DNA from: Progne subis subis
Taxonomy: Eukaryota; Chordata; Aves; Passeriformes; Hirundinidae
DNA length: 64,000 nt
Reading direction: 5' to 3'
NCBI GenBank assembly: GCA_022316685.1
Contig: JAKJHU010000846.1
Coordinates: forward strand, 1 to 64,000
This document shows positions 1-12,560 of the stretch, in pieces (within the stretch, counting starts at the first letter, position 1; each line of letters starts with the position of its first letter). The notes beneath the pieces are model-generated. The model saw only the letters and a list, made by a program, of their open reading frames with translations. It was not told where the DNA came from and did no database searches. The translations under genes were made by a program, and so were the position numbers.

Positions 1-290
1 AGCTGAATCTAACCATATAGGTAATCTCCATGTCTTCAATGAATTCACGCAACTTAACTGTGTGTTTATGGCAAGTTGTGTAGTGACACTTTACCTTCAG
101 CAGGTATGACGTTGTAACCATGACATGTTGTAACCATCTACCTTTCATTCTACATGGTGACTATCATATTTGACCAGATGGAATTCTGATCATTGTATAT
201 TCAGCAGGATTGCTAGCAGGTAGAAGGATTCACCCTTGTTTTCATTCTTGGGGGTTCTGTTTTCCCCTTCTTTAGATTTCACTACAAAAA

Positions 291-706
291 CTTCCCACAT
301 GCTCTCAAAATTATAGCAGGGTTTCCTTAAGATTTTCCATCTATACACTTACATCTGTCCTGTTTGATTTTTTTGTTAAGGATATTATTTATCTAATGAC
401 AACAGCTGAAAATAGCGTTCCAACAATCACTTGAAATTACCTTATTGCTCTCAATTACTTATTCATGTAATTTCTTTACCAGACAGAGCACTTATATGCT
501 TCCCACACGCTCTCAAAATTATAGCAGGGTTTCCTTAAGATTTTCCATCTATACACTTACATCTGTCCTGTTTGATTTTTTTGTTAAGGATATTATTTAT
601 CTAATGACAACAGCTGAAAATAGCGTTCCAACAATCACTTGAAATTACCTTATTGCTCTCAATTACTTATTCATGTAATTTCTTTACCAGACAGAGCACT
701 TATATT
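291..706. repeat. 208-bp tandem duplication
   Basis: Two head-to-tail copies, 291-498 and 499-706. Reading them side by side I find one internal substitution (T to C near the ninth base of the unit) and a difference at the last base. The unit is AT-rich and resembles no coding sequence or transposon I recognise. It lies in the presumed first intron of SLC1A1. The near identity implies a very recent duplication or an assembly artefact. Confidence 0.95.
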
Positions 707-3700
707 TGTATTACCTTGTGTAGTATGCCAAACTACAGTCAGTTAGCGTCTAGCATACGCTGTTTGAATATATCATGGGGATAGAAGAATTTTTATTTTG
801 TAACAGTAACAAGAGAAGATTAGAAAGTTAGCAGAAGATTAGAAATTTGCTTTTGTACTGGAAATGGACATTATATATAAGAACTTTTGATCCTCAACTC
901 AATAACCAAGTTCAGCTTGGAAATTTCTTCTGAGAATTATAACACACAAAAAGAAGTGTGGTCCAGCACAAACATATTTCACATGGTAAACACTGCTTTT
1001 ACCATCACACTGATTATAACAGCACCAAGTAGAGACAAAGTCTTATGAAAATCTCCATTTCTCTACATGAATGCTGCTGATAACTCCATTATTTCTGAAA
1101 TTAAAATGGACAATTACTTTTAACCACCTTAAAAAACAATACAGTCTGCAAAGCCCCTTCTATATATTAAGGTTCCTCTTTCTTCTTCTTCTTTTTTCTT
1201 TTTATTTTAATGGAATAACTTTCTTCTACTTTTTAAAGAACAAAACATCAAAACATCAGTTTTCCTATTTGCCCTCTTCATCTTTCCTGTTTCAACCCCA
1301 CTCCACCTTCCTTCTCATCCATGATAAACTGGTTTTACTTCTTTTCGATCTCTTTTCTTTGCTTTTCCTTCTTGTCCACATTGCTACGTTAGGTTATGAT
1401 TTTTAGCACAAGAGAAATCCCCTACTTACAGCTCAAGGATACATACTGCTTAGGCTCCAGATTTCTGCAATATTGGGCAGATGTGAAGAATGATGGTGGA
1501 ATAAACTGTACAGACCTATAACTTTAATTTAATTTTTTAACAAAAATATATCCTTTTAACTGTGCATAGTACAGCAGATGCTGTATAGCACGGTGTCTAC
1601 ATTTCCTCTCCCAGCAGCCACCAAAACAGCAAGTGAAAAGTGCAGTCAGGGTCCCTGGGACTGTGATGCACAATGAAGGCCACAGGACAATTCTCCTGCC
1701 TGAACCCGTAACTCCTTGTTAGTATTCTCCAGGTAGCACATAAGGCTTTTTATAAGCTTGGTAAAAGACAGAAAATCCTTCAAAGAGAGGTTGTAAATAC
1801 AGATGAAGCAAAGTGAGGGGGGAGGATGAGAAGAACAAGAGAAGGAAAACAGAGCAGGAGAAAATCACTGAATATAAGCACACCAAGTGAAACCCATTGG
1901 CACCCATATTTCAGGGAACCCCAGCTTAAAAAGCTGGAGGGAATACATGTTATGTCTCTATAGGATGAGCCATTTTTCAATGTGTTACCCAGAAAAAGTG
2001 GAGCAGAAAGCGCTGCAAGGGGTTAGCTAGCAATCTGCAGCTGGCTCCATGGTATGTAGCACTAGATCCATCACATCTACCAAACCTGAGGCTTTACGGG
2101 ACCTAGGAGATGATGGCTGTGTGTAATAAGGTGGCAGAATCAGTCTGGCCTGTGTATGTATGTTCAATGAGTCCACCACAGAAATTAGGCAAAATGCATC
2201 TTGGGAGACTATTATGTTAAGGTTTCTATCTGCAAAACTACTTCTGTGATGTCTGGGTATCTGGTGAACAGTAATTTATTGCCATCCTATCTTCATCTGG
2301 AGTTTGCTATTCTCTTTTTGCTATTTGCTATTGCTATTTTGCATATTTCTGTTCTTTCGGAAATGTTGTCCAAGGAAAAAGGTAAATTCTTTATACATTT
2401 TTCTTCAAGTACCTTGCTGCAGTTCATGACACAGATTTGGAAACGAGTAAAAAAACCTCCCCACACTGTGTTAAAAAAAATTCCCATAATCTCCAGGCTC
2501 AGTTATACTAGCACACACAGGGTGTGTCACAGATTGTGCTACAGCTATTGTAAACTTGTAAAAATGTTCCGGCCATTTAGCAGCCCCCTAAGCAACCCAT
2601 TGTGAAGCCCATTTACAATTTTTCAGGAAGTGATAGCTAAACCCTGAAGCCCTTTTTGTATAATAGTGTGAGGTCAACAAAATACAGATTTTGAATTTGA
2701 AAACTGGGAAACCATGAGTATCTGCATCTGTTCAGAACATGCAGTATGATATTAATGTACTTATTTGCTTTACACCATTACCATTGTGACTTAGCTGCTA
2801 CTCAGAACCTGATTACATCCCTGGTAAGAAAATGGAATAATAGCATGCCCGTTTACTTTCTTTACCTTCACAGGTAGAACAACTCACAATTTAGAAACAG
2901 GCAACCAAAGTCCACAAATAGACATGCCTACTTCTATTTCTCACTGAAAGAGAATATTTAAAAAAAAAAAAAAAAAAAAGGTTATCTAACAGGTAGGACT
3001 CCTTCATGTTATTTACATTCATGTATGAGAACACTGGTTTGGGATGCAGTTTTAATTGACAGGGAGTTCTCCTCGGTGCATGACACTGAAGAAGCAGCAT
3101 ATCACCTTCAACTCCCACTGACTTTATTATGTGAATGATCCTTAGGAATGAACCATAACGACAATGAGGAGAGAAATATAGCATATATTTTTGTAGAACT
3201 AATAATCTGTTTTGTAAAATTATCTATTCTGTAGTACATGTAGCACTCTGAAAAAATTAATTTTCCTATTTCCTTAAAATTTCATAATATGCAAACTACT
3301 TTTCACTGAAGCAGAGTTAGTGACCCTGGCTGATGTTGATAGTGTGGGAATTTCAGGAATTTTGCTTTGACATAGCACTGAAAGAAGAAAAAAAAGTCAC
3401 AATGTTCAAACCTGGTATTTAATTGTACTGTAGCAATATCTATTGTGCTATTAACTATGTGATCATGCTTTTCATAATTTCACATTATATACTGCACACA
3501 TGTGACAGACTAATTCTATCATTTTGGTGGGTCTGGATTAAATTCACAGCAGATGATTCATGGAACTGAAAAGCCTAGCAAACAAAGTTCACTGACTTGA
3601 TTTCAAACAGTACAAAATTTTCAATATAAACATGTCAAATTGTAGCACAGGCAGGAAAGATTTTTGCAGTGTGATACACTCCCAGTCCTTTAGTAGTGTT

Positions 3701-6700
3701 TTATAAATAAATTTTGCCTGTTCTCTCCATAGAGTTTCTGTTATCACTGGCTGTCTCTTAGTGCAAAGAAATACAGTGCCAACTATAAAACACTAAAAGA
3801 GAGGGTGTGGAAGAGTGTATTATTAATGCTTATAAATTAATTACTTCAGATCTTACTGCATTATTTTTAGTACTTTCTAATGTTACACATTTTACTGTTT
3901 TACACTCTATTTGACAATGTACCTCCCAATAAATATACTGATGTTGATTGAAAAAAGAAGATTCTTAGAAAACTGCAGTAAACCACTAAGCGATAGTGTT
4001 TCAAGGGTATAATTACATGGCAACTAATATTGATACTCTGGTCACTTGTGTTAGCCCAACTACTAGCTTGCTTACAAAGACGCGTGAAAAAAAGTTCTCT
4101 CAGAAATCTTCCAGAAGAAAGTTCCTATATCACCTCTTGGTTTTCTGAAGAATATCTAGTAACAACGTATAAGAGAATAAGTGCTTGTTCTCTTCCATGG
4201 TGAGATCCCCTGATACTCTCTTATTATCCCGTTGAGGGTGCAGTGATTGCAAGTTCTTTCACACAAAGTAACACATTGTCATCTGACTGCAGTGTGAGGA
4301 AAGTTCAGGTAGACAGTGACTCCCTGTGATGGACCTTCAGGAATGAAAGCAAGGTGGACTGCTGGCCAGAGGGGGAAAAATCAGCTTCTCCAGTGTGGGT
4401 ATACTCCCATTACTCACAGCAGGTTTGAAGACTACTGCAAACAGCAAATCCACACAACTCCTGCTACTCTCTGTGCTGCAGGAGCCTGGAACAGGGATAA
4501 ATAACATGGGGCAGCCTGTAGCAGTCACCACTAACACAAGGCAGCCTTTCTACTATGCAGCTCTGCACAAGGCACACCTCACCCTTATTCAAGCTAAGGG
4601 CACTTAGTTCACTCAGCCAGGAAAAGGGAAATAGTGGCTATTGTCGTGAGATTTTGTGGCCACAGCTCTGCTGAATCTGAACCTGTACTCTCTCCAAACG
4701 TGCAGAGGGCTAACCAGTTTGATTATTTAACAATGTCTCCTACTGGACTCTCCTTTATCCAAACAGACTGCAGATTAATTCCACCTGCACACATTTTCCA
4801 AATATTTTCCATGTGCAGATGCAACTTCTTACAGAGAAAGCCAAGAAAAAAATATATAGCTGAAGGAAGAAAAACCTTATGTTTTTTCTTCACCTAGCTA
4901 GAACTCCTATATACAATCTACTACTTTAAAAATAAACGAAGTTGTACCAGAGATAATTCTTTTTCCTTTCACAGTTTTTCAACAAACTTGTTGACTTACT
5001 ATGTTTGGGAAGTACTGTGCTTAAAACCTTAACATAACAATTTTATTTATTTTATAAACAAAGTTATGTCATAAATTAAATAATCTGCGGAAAATAACAA
5101 TTCTTCCCCAGAAGCTATGCAACCTATATTTCTTCAAGAATTTGGACGTGTCCTGGTGAAAGCACTGGTTCCATTGGGAAATACTGTGTGAAACTCATTA
5201 AGGTTCAGGAAAAACGAATTCATGGTTGAACACACACAAAGGAGAACTATAGGGTAATTAAAAGAATGAAGAGCCTATCTTTTGAAAGAAGATGAAAGAG
5301 CTTAGTTTGTCCACCAGGGATGGGTGAGGTAGAAATATAGAAAATGGTTGAATACTAGTGATGGAGCAATATTTTAATTATTGGAAGCATAGTGAACTGA
5401 ATACATTTATAGCTAAAATTGTGAGGCTTTTAACCATCAGATTGAAGAATACAGCTTCCTAGGACTATATACAGTGTCAAATAGCCCATCCAGCTTTAAG
5501 ATGGAGCATGATATGTAACAGAATTTTATCTACAATGGTGAAATGCAAAGCAGCAGAGGCTAGATATGATAACCCAGGGGGTAGCCTTCTATCTCATATT
5601 CCTGTGTTTTACAGTAAAATTGAAAGATAAGCTGACAACAGTAACTTGTCTTTCTTCTTTTGTATACTTTCCTTATGACCCCTTCTAAGTATCACTTCTA
5701 AATGCATTACCCTTCTCCTTCATCTCATCAATCTATGACGTGTGAACCTTCTTTAATTATGCAGTCATCCAGACATGTATAGGTCTTGCTACTTTCATAA
5801 TGTCTCCAAATGCACTACATTTCATAAAGCAGTGCTTTTGTTTAGACCCCTTTTCTCAGTCATTTCAGAAATTCACGTCCTCCAGTTACAGCATCATGTT
5901 TTGCTTATATGCCAAACACACCACAGAGCCATTACACCATTACAATGCCACACACAAAACTAAGAATTTCTCACTTTTCCTTGTAAAAGCCCACAACGTT
6001 TGCTTGCTATCCCAAAGCTGTATAAGCAGCTCTGTACATGGATAACCCAAGAGATACTAGTTCAGCAAAGCACATCAGGAAAAATGCATCTTCATTTAAG
6101 ACCCCTAAAACACACAAGAAACTAAATGATTGGCAGTGGTATAAGAAAGGTGAAAGGCTAGTAACTGGAAATATCTGTCAGATTCTAACCCTTGTTATGG
6201 CTTCTTTCCTGAGAGAAAAGGACAGTAAACAGGACGTTCTGTTCTAGCTCTCCCCTTGCTGGAAGAGCAATGGAATGATTGTGACTGAGATAAGGAAATG
6301 GAAATGCAGTTTAGTGGACACTAAAGATAGACAGATAGTAACATGCAGAAACATTGTTATTCTGAAACTAATGACATCAAAGCATTGAGCATATATGGCC
6401 CAGAAAATTAGTTCCGATTAAGCAATACCAGGTTGTTTGGCATTCCAAAAGCATGAAAGGACCACGAAATTTGAAACTCTAACTCCAATACAGCCCTGAT
6501 CTTCAGATGTAATACAGATGTGTTCCCATTGTACAAGATAATGTTGTGGGACTGTAAGTACAAATGCCTTGCACAAATCCTATGGGGCATTTGTGGGAAG
6601 AAAAAAGATTTCCAAGATTTCCAAACAGTGCAACCGTTGTCATAACTGTTGAGTAGTTTCAGCCTGGACATTATATTTTTTGATTGGGTACATAAGATGA

Positions 6701-8348
6701 AAGTATCTCTATGCTTTGTTTCTAAAATATAAATATATATATATATAAAAAAAAAAATTGCAATTACATTGTCATATCTTCCCTTAAATAATTTTGGGAA
6801 ATTGGACAGGGTAAATACTTTGCTGATACTAGTATTGGTGTTCTTGCTTTAAATGTAAATATCATACTGGTAGACTTTGGTAATTTGACGACTTTGCAGA
6901 GTGTAAATTGACATTAGGCTCACCCTTTCCAAAGATTTAATAATTCAGTTCTAGTGATAGTTTCACTTCACTCACATGAAGTGAAACCCAGAGACTGTGT
7001 TAAAACAGATAATAAAATGGGAAAACTTTTTATGCCAGAAGAAGAAATAAAAGATGGGTTTTGTTTGCTTCAAAACAGTTCAAGACCAAGACAGGCATCA
7101 TGCTTAACTTCAATTACCTTTGAATTCTTTCATTGGCTGACTTCCTAGCTTAGGGCATTTTTGATCCTCAGTGGTATGTGAAACTGTCAGGTGAAATTAT
7201 TTGTCATTCTGCATTTTACTTTCCATTGTTAAAAGTAAATTCATACATTTTCTCAAAATCTGCTGTTTCATACATTTCAGAAGAGATCCCATCCTATATC
7301 AAACTGTTGTCAAGTGTTACAGAGAAATACAGATAGAAGAATCATCACTGTCTAGAGAGGCATAAAAAGTCACAAGCATCATGTATGCTGTTCCGAGGCA
7401 CAGCAAGAAGAAAATGGTCTTCTTTTAAATTCCCATGCTACCACAGTTGATTCAAGATATCTGGTCTTCATTTTCTATAAATTCCAAATTAATGAAATGC
7501 TATGCTTCAGAATTCAAGAAAGGAATTGAATACTTGGCTTACAACTATACTTGTCAGAAACAAAGCAATAATTCTTTTGTTTTGTTATATTCCCCTTAAC
7601 TTCTTTCCTTCTGGTTTTGCTAGTGTATTTCAAGAGACTATAAATCTGCTTCATTGTTTGGCACATTACCACTGTATTTCACAAGAAAGAAATGGTACTG
7701 AAGACAGCCTAAACTAAGCTAATAGGCCATTTTTGATAAGGGTACGAGGAGCGAGAAATGGAAAATGGTGAAACCTTACTTCATATCAAGACTGGGTTTT
7801 TGCTGTTTAATTTGCATTTGCCAGAGATAGAAGCAACTTACTGTCAGAAAGACTTCATAAGTCTTTGGGTTTAGAGGCTTCAGTCTACATTTGCAAAAGA
7901 TACTCAGGAATATGCTGAGCTCCTTGGATTCAGGTGGTCTTTGGCATAGGGAAAGACCATCAGAGTGATAGGTTACTAACTGTTCGTTGTTGTCTTCACC
8001 CTATGAGACACTCCTTCTTGTAAGAATGCACTGGTGGGCTTCCAGTAATGCAGATCTACTGCTATTAAAACCAGCCATCAAGTCCCCTTGTGTCTGATTA
8101 CAGAGGAAGCATAACCTTTCAACTAGCATGTGTGAATGCATCTGACTTGTCTAGAAACTAAGAAATATTCTTATAACTACTTATAATATTACTACTTAAT
8201 ATTATAATATAAAATAACTTCCATTAACATTATAGAAAATAAAGGCATATAAACTGCTAGAGGGATATCATGAAACACAAAACAGAAGATTCTGTGGCTA
8301 CTGCACTTAGCAGATCCTGGCTAATCATTATAGTCACAACACTCAAGG

Positions 8349-8445
8349 TTTAATCTCACTCAGAGTGAGATTAAAGTATGCATAGTTCCTGTTGTAACAC
8401 TCCTGGTGTTACAACATGAACTATGCATACTTTAATCCCACTCTG
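8349..8445. repeat. long imperfect palindrome (hairpin)
   Basis: The left arm 8361-8400 and right arm 8406-8445 are reverse complements over 40 positions with two mismatches, separated by a 5-nt loop (TCCTG). A second, shorter hairpin overlaps it: 8349-8360 pairs perfectly with 8364-8375 across a 3-nt loop. The motif AGTGAGATTAAA and its complement therefore occur three times, allowing two competing folds. I see no target duplication or transposon ends. It could be an inverted duplication, a remnant of a small inverted-repeat element, or a miRNA-like precursor. Confidence 0.9.
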
Positions 8446-8589
8446 AAATTCAGGGAGAAAAGGAGGTCTGATGCCAGCCTGAATCTTTCAACAATGGAAC
8501 TGCACATAGCAAAGTGTCTGATCCTGCGGAGACTGAATACATTCACTTCAGAAGTGGAAAAGTTGAGTATTTAGCCATGCGCCAGCCTC

Positions 8590-8790
8590 AATACCTGAAC
8601 CCCGCCCTCTGTGTTACTCCATCCCTGCCGTACATCATCGCTTGCTGCAGCTCGAGTTTTTGCACGTCCTCCAGCCGCCCGGTTCCGGCTCTCCCCCAGC
8701 CACCTCGGACAGCTCCCACTGCCCCTGCACCGCCCATCCCGGCTCCCGGGACGGCACCAAGGTTTCTTTCTCGTGGTGTCTGAGGTCTAC
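8590..8790. other. isolated GC-rich patch in intron
   Basis: About 200 bp of GC-rich sequence with several CpG sites sits in otherwise AT-rich intron, 3.5 kb downstream of SLC1A1 exon 1. Short open frames exist on both strands, but I recognise no protein. It could be an alternative promoter, an enhancer or a decayed insertion. Confidence 0.3.
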
Positions 8791-9130
8791 AGCCTAAGGA
8801 CCTTGTACATACATGAACAGGAGAGCGATGGAGGAAGGTAATGGCAGAGCACAAAAGTGTTTATCGCTGCCTCACACTGAGACTGCAGTAGCACGCCCCT
8901 AATGAACAAAGGGCTGAAGAAACGACACCTGCCATTCAGTCTCCCGTGGCATTAGATTCCTCCTTCTTTATCAATCTCAGTATTGCATTTCTCACACTTC
9001 TAGACGACCACCTGAACAATTTCAGTGTCCCACACATGTGCTGCTGAGAAAAGCCCAATTCCAAGTTACAGACAGGCTCAGAGGTATCTGAAGTTCTGAG
9101 TCTGTTGAGGAAGTGACAGACACTCCATTC

Positions 9131-9131
<1 letters not shown>

Positions 9132-9160
<29 letters not shown>
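9132..9160 (+). repeat. poly-G run of 29
   Basis: An uninterrupted run of 29 G bases, flanked by T and C. On the transcribed (minus) strand of SLC1A1 it reads as poly-C. Such runs form G-quadruplexes and are hard to sequence, so the true length is uncertain. Confidence 0.95.
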
Positions 9161-9161
<1 letters not shown>

Positions 9162-9245
9162 GGTGAAGCTGATATACTTCAAAATTACCAGTATAAAAAA
9201 ATGTCAACTTCTTTGTGTATAATTTCTGATCCTGTAAAACAATCT

Positions 9246-9270
9246 TGTCTCTAGTATACTACTAGAGACA
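9246..9270. repeat. 25-nt perfect palindrome
   Basis: The 11-bp arm TGTCTCTAGTA pairs perfectly with TACTAGAGACA across a 3-nt loop. It is short and may be fortuitous. Confidence 0.8.
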
Positions 9271-11558
9271 TACTACTGCATATTTAGTGCTTTGGACCAT
9301 ACGTACACAAATCACCTACACTTTCATTTCCATGGTAAGAAAAAAGTGGTTCTGCTGAAGAACTGCACGGTATTACAAGCTATGACACACAGACTAATGA
9401 GCAAGTATTTACACATAATCAGCCTTTTACTTTCATGACTGGTTTGTCTGTGTTGCGGAAGTGACCTTTTGGAGACAAAGTGATGACAAAAAAGAAATAC
9501 CCTATGAGAGACCTGTGAAGTGTGACTTAAACTCTCAGTAAGCAATTGCCCTTTGGACACCTGTTTCAGGGTGAGTTATTTTTCAGGGCTATTCCTGGTT
9601 TATTCTGCTTGATTGTATAATCTGGAAACAATGTAACTTTCTAGATAAAGGGCTGAAGAAGCACTTGAACCCAGTTTACTTTTAAACCACTTTTGTTAGC
9701 TCTGGGCTCATTAAGGCCAGCAGAACAAAAAGATACAAGATACACCTCCTTTTGCAGGTATCTGTGTGAGACTGCTGCTCTCCTGGTTACACATTTCTCC
9801 ACATCAGCTGGTGGCCTAAAGTTTACTGTCTTCTAAGACAAGGAAAATGACCACTTGAGCCTCAAATTTTGTTTTCTTTGAATATACATTCAGGTGTTTT
9901 CACCCAAAAGACATGACACTCAAAATATTTTGTGCACAGATTTTAACACACACTGCTATGAAAGAAATTCTGGTAGTTTTGAAAATGGAAAGGACAGGCA
10001 AGAAGTTGAATGCTTAAGATATAGCATAAAATAATTACTTTTGAAGGAAGAAGTGTTCTGAGGGGTTTCTATCTCTTTTCAGAGACACACACTAATAATC
10101 AGGAAACTTTTCATCTTTGTAAGGCTACTAGCAAAAATAAGCATATTTCAGCTGGATGCGGAACATGGCTCTGATAATGATGAGCAAAACTCATGATTCC
10201 ATATGATAGCGTAGGAACATCAGGTACTCTGCAAGACAGCTGGACAGCTTCCACAGTGTATTTTCACAGCTTGATGCATTTATTACTTCCAAACATTTCT
10301 GAAAAGCCTATTTTCTTCATTCAAAATGATGTGCAACACTTCTGCTAATAAATGCTAAATTGTTCTTCCAAACTAACTATATTAACAAACCTCAGACCTA
10401 TTTCCCAAATTTAATTATGAAGGGTTTGTGGACTCTAGGTATATTACAAACTTTCTTCATGCTGTTGTAAAATAATAATCTATAATTTAACTCCATTTTT
10501 ACAAGCGTTTCACTGTTCTTCTTACTTCACCTTTGAGAAATACTGGAAATGCTGCAGATACACAGCTTCTTGCAAAAGGTAATTTGGTCCAAGGCTCATA
10601 GAATTACAGAATTACTATGAAGACTCTCTTCGGCAGAGCTCCCCTGAGTTGTGGACTGTTAATTACAGTGTAGCAGTAAGAGAAATGGAAGGACACAACA
10701 GGCGTTGGAAACCTGTCCTCTCACTGGGAATTCCTATTGGGTATTAGGGAAATTGGGATCAACTGTCCCCACAGCACCAGCACTGTCATACTTGTGACTC
10801 TCAGAGAAATTTAATTTCAGAATGTGTGATGTGTAGAATCACATCACACTCTTCAATTATAACTACAGTCACCGAGGATAACAAGAGGGGAATACTTCTT
10901 AACCACTTCTGTAAATTCGAAGTAAGTACATCAACTCCTGGAAAAGTATCTGACAGGAGTATGTGGAAAAGCAACAGTACACACACAAACACAGACACAT
11001 AAACACACTCCTCCAGTTGTACAGTCTGATTTTCAGAATAAGGCCCATAGCACTTTGTATGCCAAACTCACAAAAATCTTTCCCTTTTGAAGGAGGCAAG
11101 CAAAATCCAGAGATCTTTCAAATACTGAACGCATTGAGGAAAACACACATGCGTACATAAGCACAGTTCTGATCACAGCTTATAAATAACAGGGTGGAAT
11201 TCCAAAATAATAATTCTCTTGCATCAAAATAGGCAGCCAAAGTTCAAATTAGCAGAAAAGTCATCTGAAAGATACTCAAACAGCAAGTTAAGGAAGAATT
11301 TATAGCATCACTTCCCCACAGGAGAAACAATGTGAACAAGGCTCTCCAAAAAATAACCAGGAGAAAATAAAATAAGGTGCGCAAATAGGGCCAAAATTAT
11401 GTCCTAAGGAAAACCCTAAGTAAAAAAATCTAAGTAATTTGATGTATTTTCTTTACCCTCTCAGCCCACTTACCTTTGTAAGATGGCGTTCAACTCGTTT
11501 CCCCTTCAGAAACTTGTTGAGGTACAGGGGAGAAGCCCTGCTATCTTTACAGTGATGG

Positions 11559-11652
11559 CCCTGAAAACCTCTCTGAAAGGCGGGTGGCACAGCCAGACAT
11601 TTTACCCCCGAAAACCCCTCCGAAAGGTGGGCAGCATTGCCAAATCTTCCAC
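11559..11652. repeat. two 47-bp diverged tandem units beside the CpG island
   Basis: Units 11559-11605 and 11606-11652 share the pattern CC(C/T)GAAAAC...CTC(T/C)GAAAGG with scattered transitions and no length change. They lie at the intronic edge of the SLC1A1 CpG island. The open frames crossing them look like a by-product of the GC-rich repeat, not a gene. Confidence 0.7.
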
Positions 11653-11689
11653 CCGCACCGCTCGCCCGGATCATCGGAAGCTCCACAAA

Positions 11690-12560
11690 GCCAAAGGGAG
11701 ACCCGCAGTAGGCAGGGGGCGCGTCCCCCCCAAGAGCTGCAGAGGCCACCCGGGGCGCAGCCCGCCGTGGGGACCCGCAGTACGGAGGGCTCACAGCCCC
11801 CGGCGCCCGTGCGCCTTCTCCACACGGCGGTCTCACCCCGCCGATCACCGACCTTTGCCGCACGGGCCGGCGGGACGCACGCAGGGGCCGGCCCGGCCAC
11901 GAGCGCCCCGGGACCCGCCGCCGACCCGGCCGCCCGGGGCTGCGAGCGCCGCGTCCCCCCGCTTCCAGCCCCGCTCTCGCCCGGCCGCCGCCGTGCCGCG
12001 ACACTGAGGGACTGCCCTCCGCGGCCGCGGCGATACCGGGGAAGAGCGGCCGGCCGCCCTCGCCCGCCTTTCGGGTGGGTCGCTAGCACGGCCCTGCGGC
12101 CGCACGGCGCCCTCGCCCCGCCGCGCCCCCCCCTGCGCCCGGCAAGGCCGTACCGTGCCGACAAGGCCGGGCGAGGGGCGGCGGCGCCGCGCTCCCTGCC
12201 TGCCCCCGCGCTCACCCGCCAGCACGGCGGCCACCGTGCTCAGCAGCAGCCAGTTCTTCCTCACGGCGCTCGGGCAGAACACTCCCTGCTTGATCGCCCT
12301 CGCCATGGCGGGGGTCGGCGGGGCTGGGCCGACGCGCGCCGCGCGGAGCCGAGCCGATCAGGGCCGGACCGATCCGGGCCGGGCCGAGCAGCCTGCGTGC
12401 GCTCCGCGAGGCTGCGCGCTTACCGCGGAGAGGCGCAGACGTTGCGCTTCACCTGGCAACCGGAGAGCCCGGCCCCCCGCCCGCCCCTCGCTCGGGCCGG
12501 CCCACCTGCCGGCCAGCACGCCCAGCTCCCGCTGAGAATATTGCAGGCAGCAGGTACACA
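11690..12560 (-). promoter_or_regulatory. SLC1A1: CpG island / probable SLC1A1 promoter
   Basis: About 870 bp of dense CG dinucleotides, the strongest CpG island in the window, centred on the SLC1A1 start codon at 12306. GC-box-like runs (GGGCGGGGCGG on the minus strand) lie near 12575-12595, and no TATA box is evident, as is usual for CpG-island promoters. On the minus strand a GTAAGC donor-like site near 12420, upstream of the ATG, could mark an alternative non-coding 5' exon. The transcription start cannot be fixed from sequence alone. Confidence 0.75.
12216..12306 (-). CDS. SLC1A1: SLC1A1 (EAAT3/EAAC1) first coding exon
   Basis: The ATG at 12306-12304 opens 30 codons plus one base, then a consensus donor (G|GTGAGC). 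The peptide ends in the stretch KNWLLLSTVAAVLA, the start of the first transmembrane helix of the SLC1 family. Human EAAT3 has, as I recall it, a first exon of the same 30 residues with the same split glycine and a nearly identical KNNWVLLSTVAAV segment. Other SLC1 paralogues have longer or different N-termini. The family product is a plasma-membrane, sodium- and proton-coupled glutamate/aspartate/cysteine transporter. The extreme N-terminus (MARAIKQGVFCPS) differs from human, as expected for this cytosolic tail. Only about 6% of the protein is present; the remaining exons lie left of the window. The CpG island and splice phase make this a real exon. The exact paralogue is less certain. Confidence 0.75.

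Larger units (their letters stand above)
1..12215 (-). other. SLC1A1: presumed SLC1A1 intron 1 (partial)
   Basis: This stretch is downstream of the first coding exon on the minus strand, so it should be intron. I searched by eye for the next SLC1A-type exon and did not find one. The intron therefore continues past the left edge, as in human, where this intron is long. The sequence is mostly unique, AT-rich DNA without recognisable CR1 or LTR copies, in contrast with the intergenic region to the right. It holds the 208-bp duplication, a poly-A run at 2960-2979, an AT microsatellite near 6730-6760, the hairpin at 8349-8445, a GC-rich patch at 8590-8790 and the G run at 9132-9160. Nothing else stood out. 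Confidence 0.6.

Noticed and set aside
1..12215. Search for SLC1A1 exon 2
   Set aside because: No segment resembling the expected second-helix peptide was found on the minus strand; the intron extends past the window.
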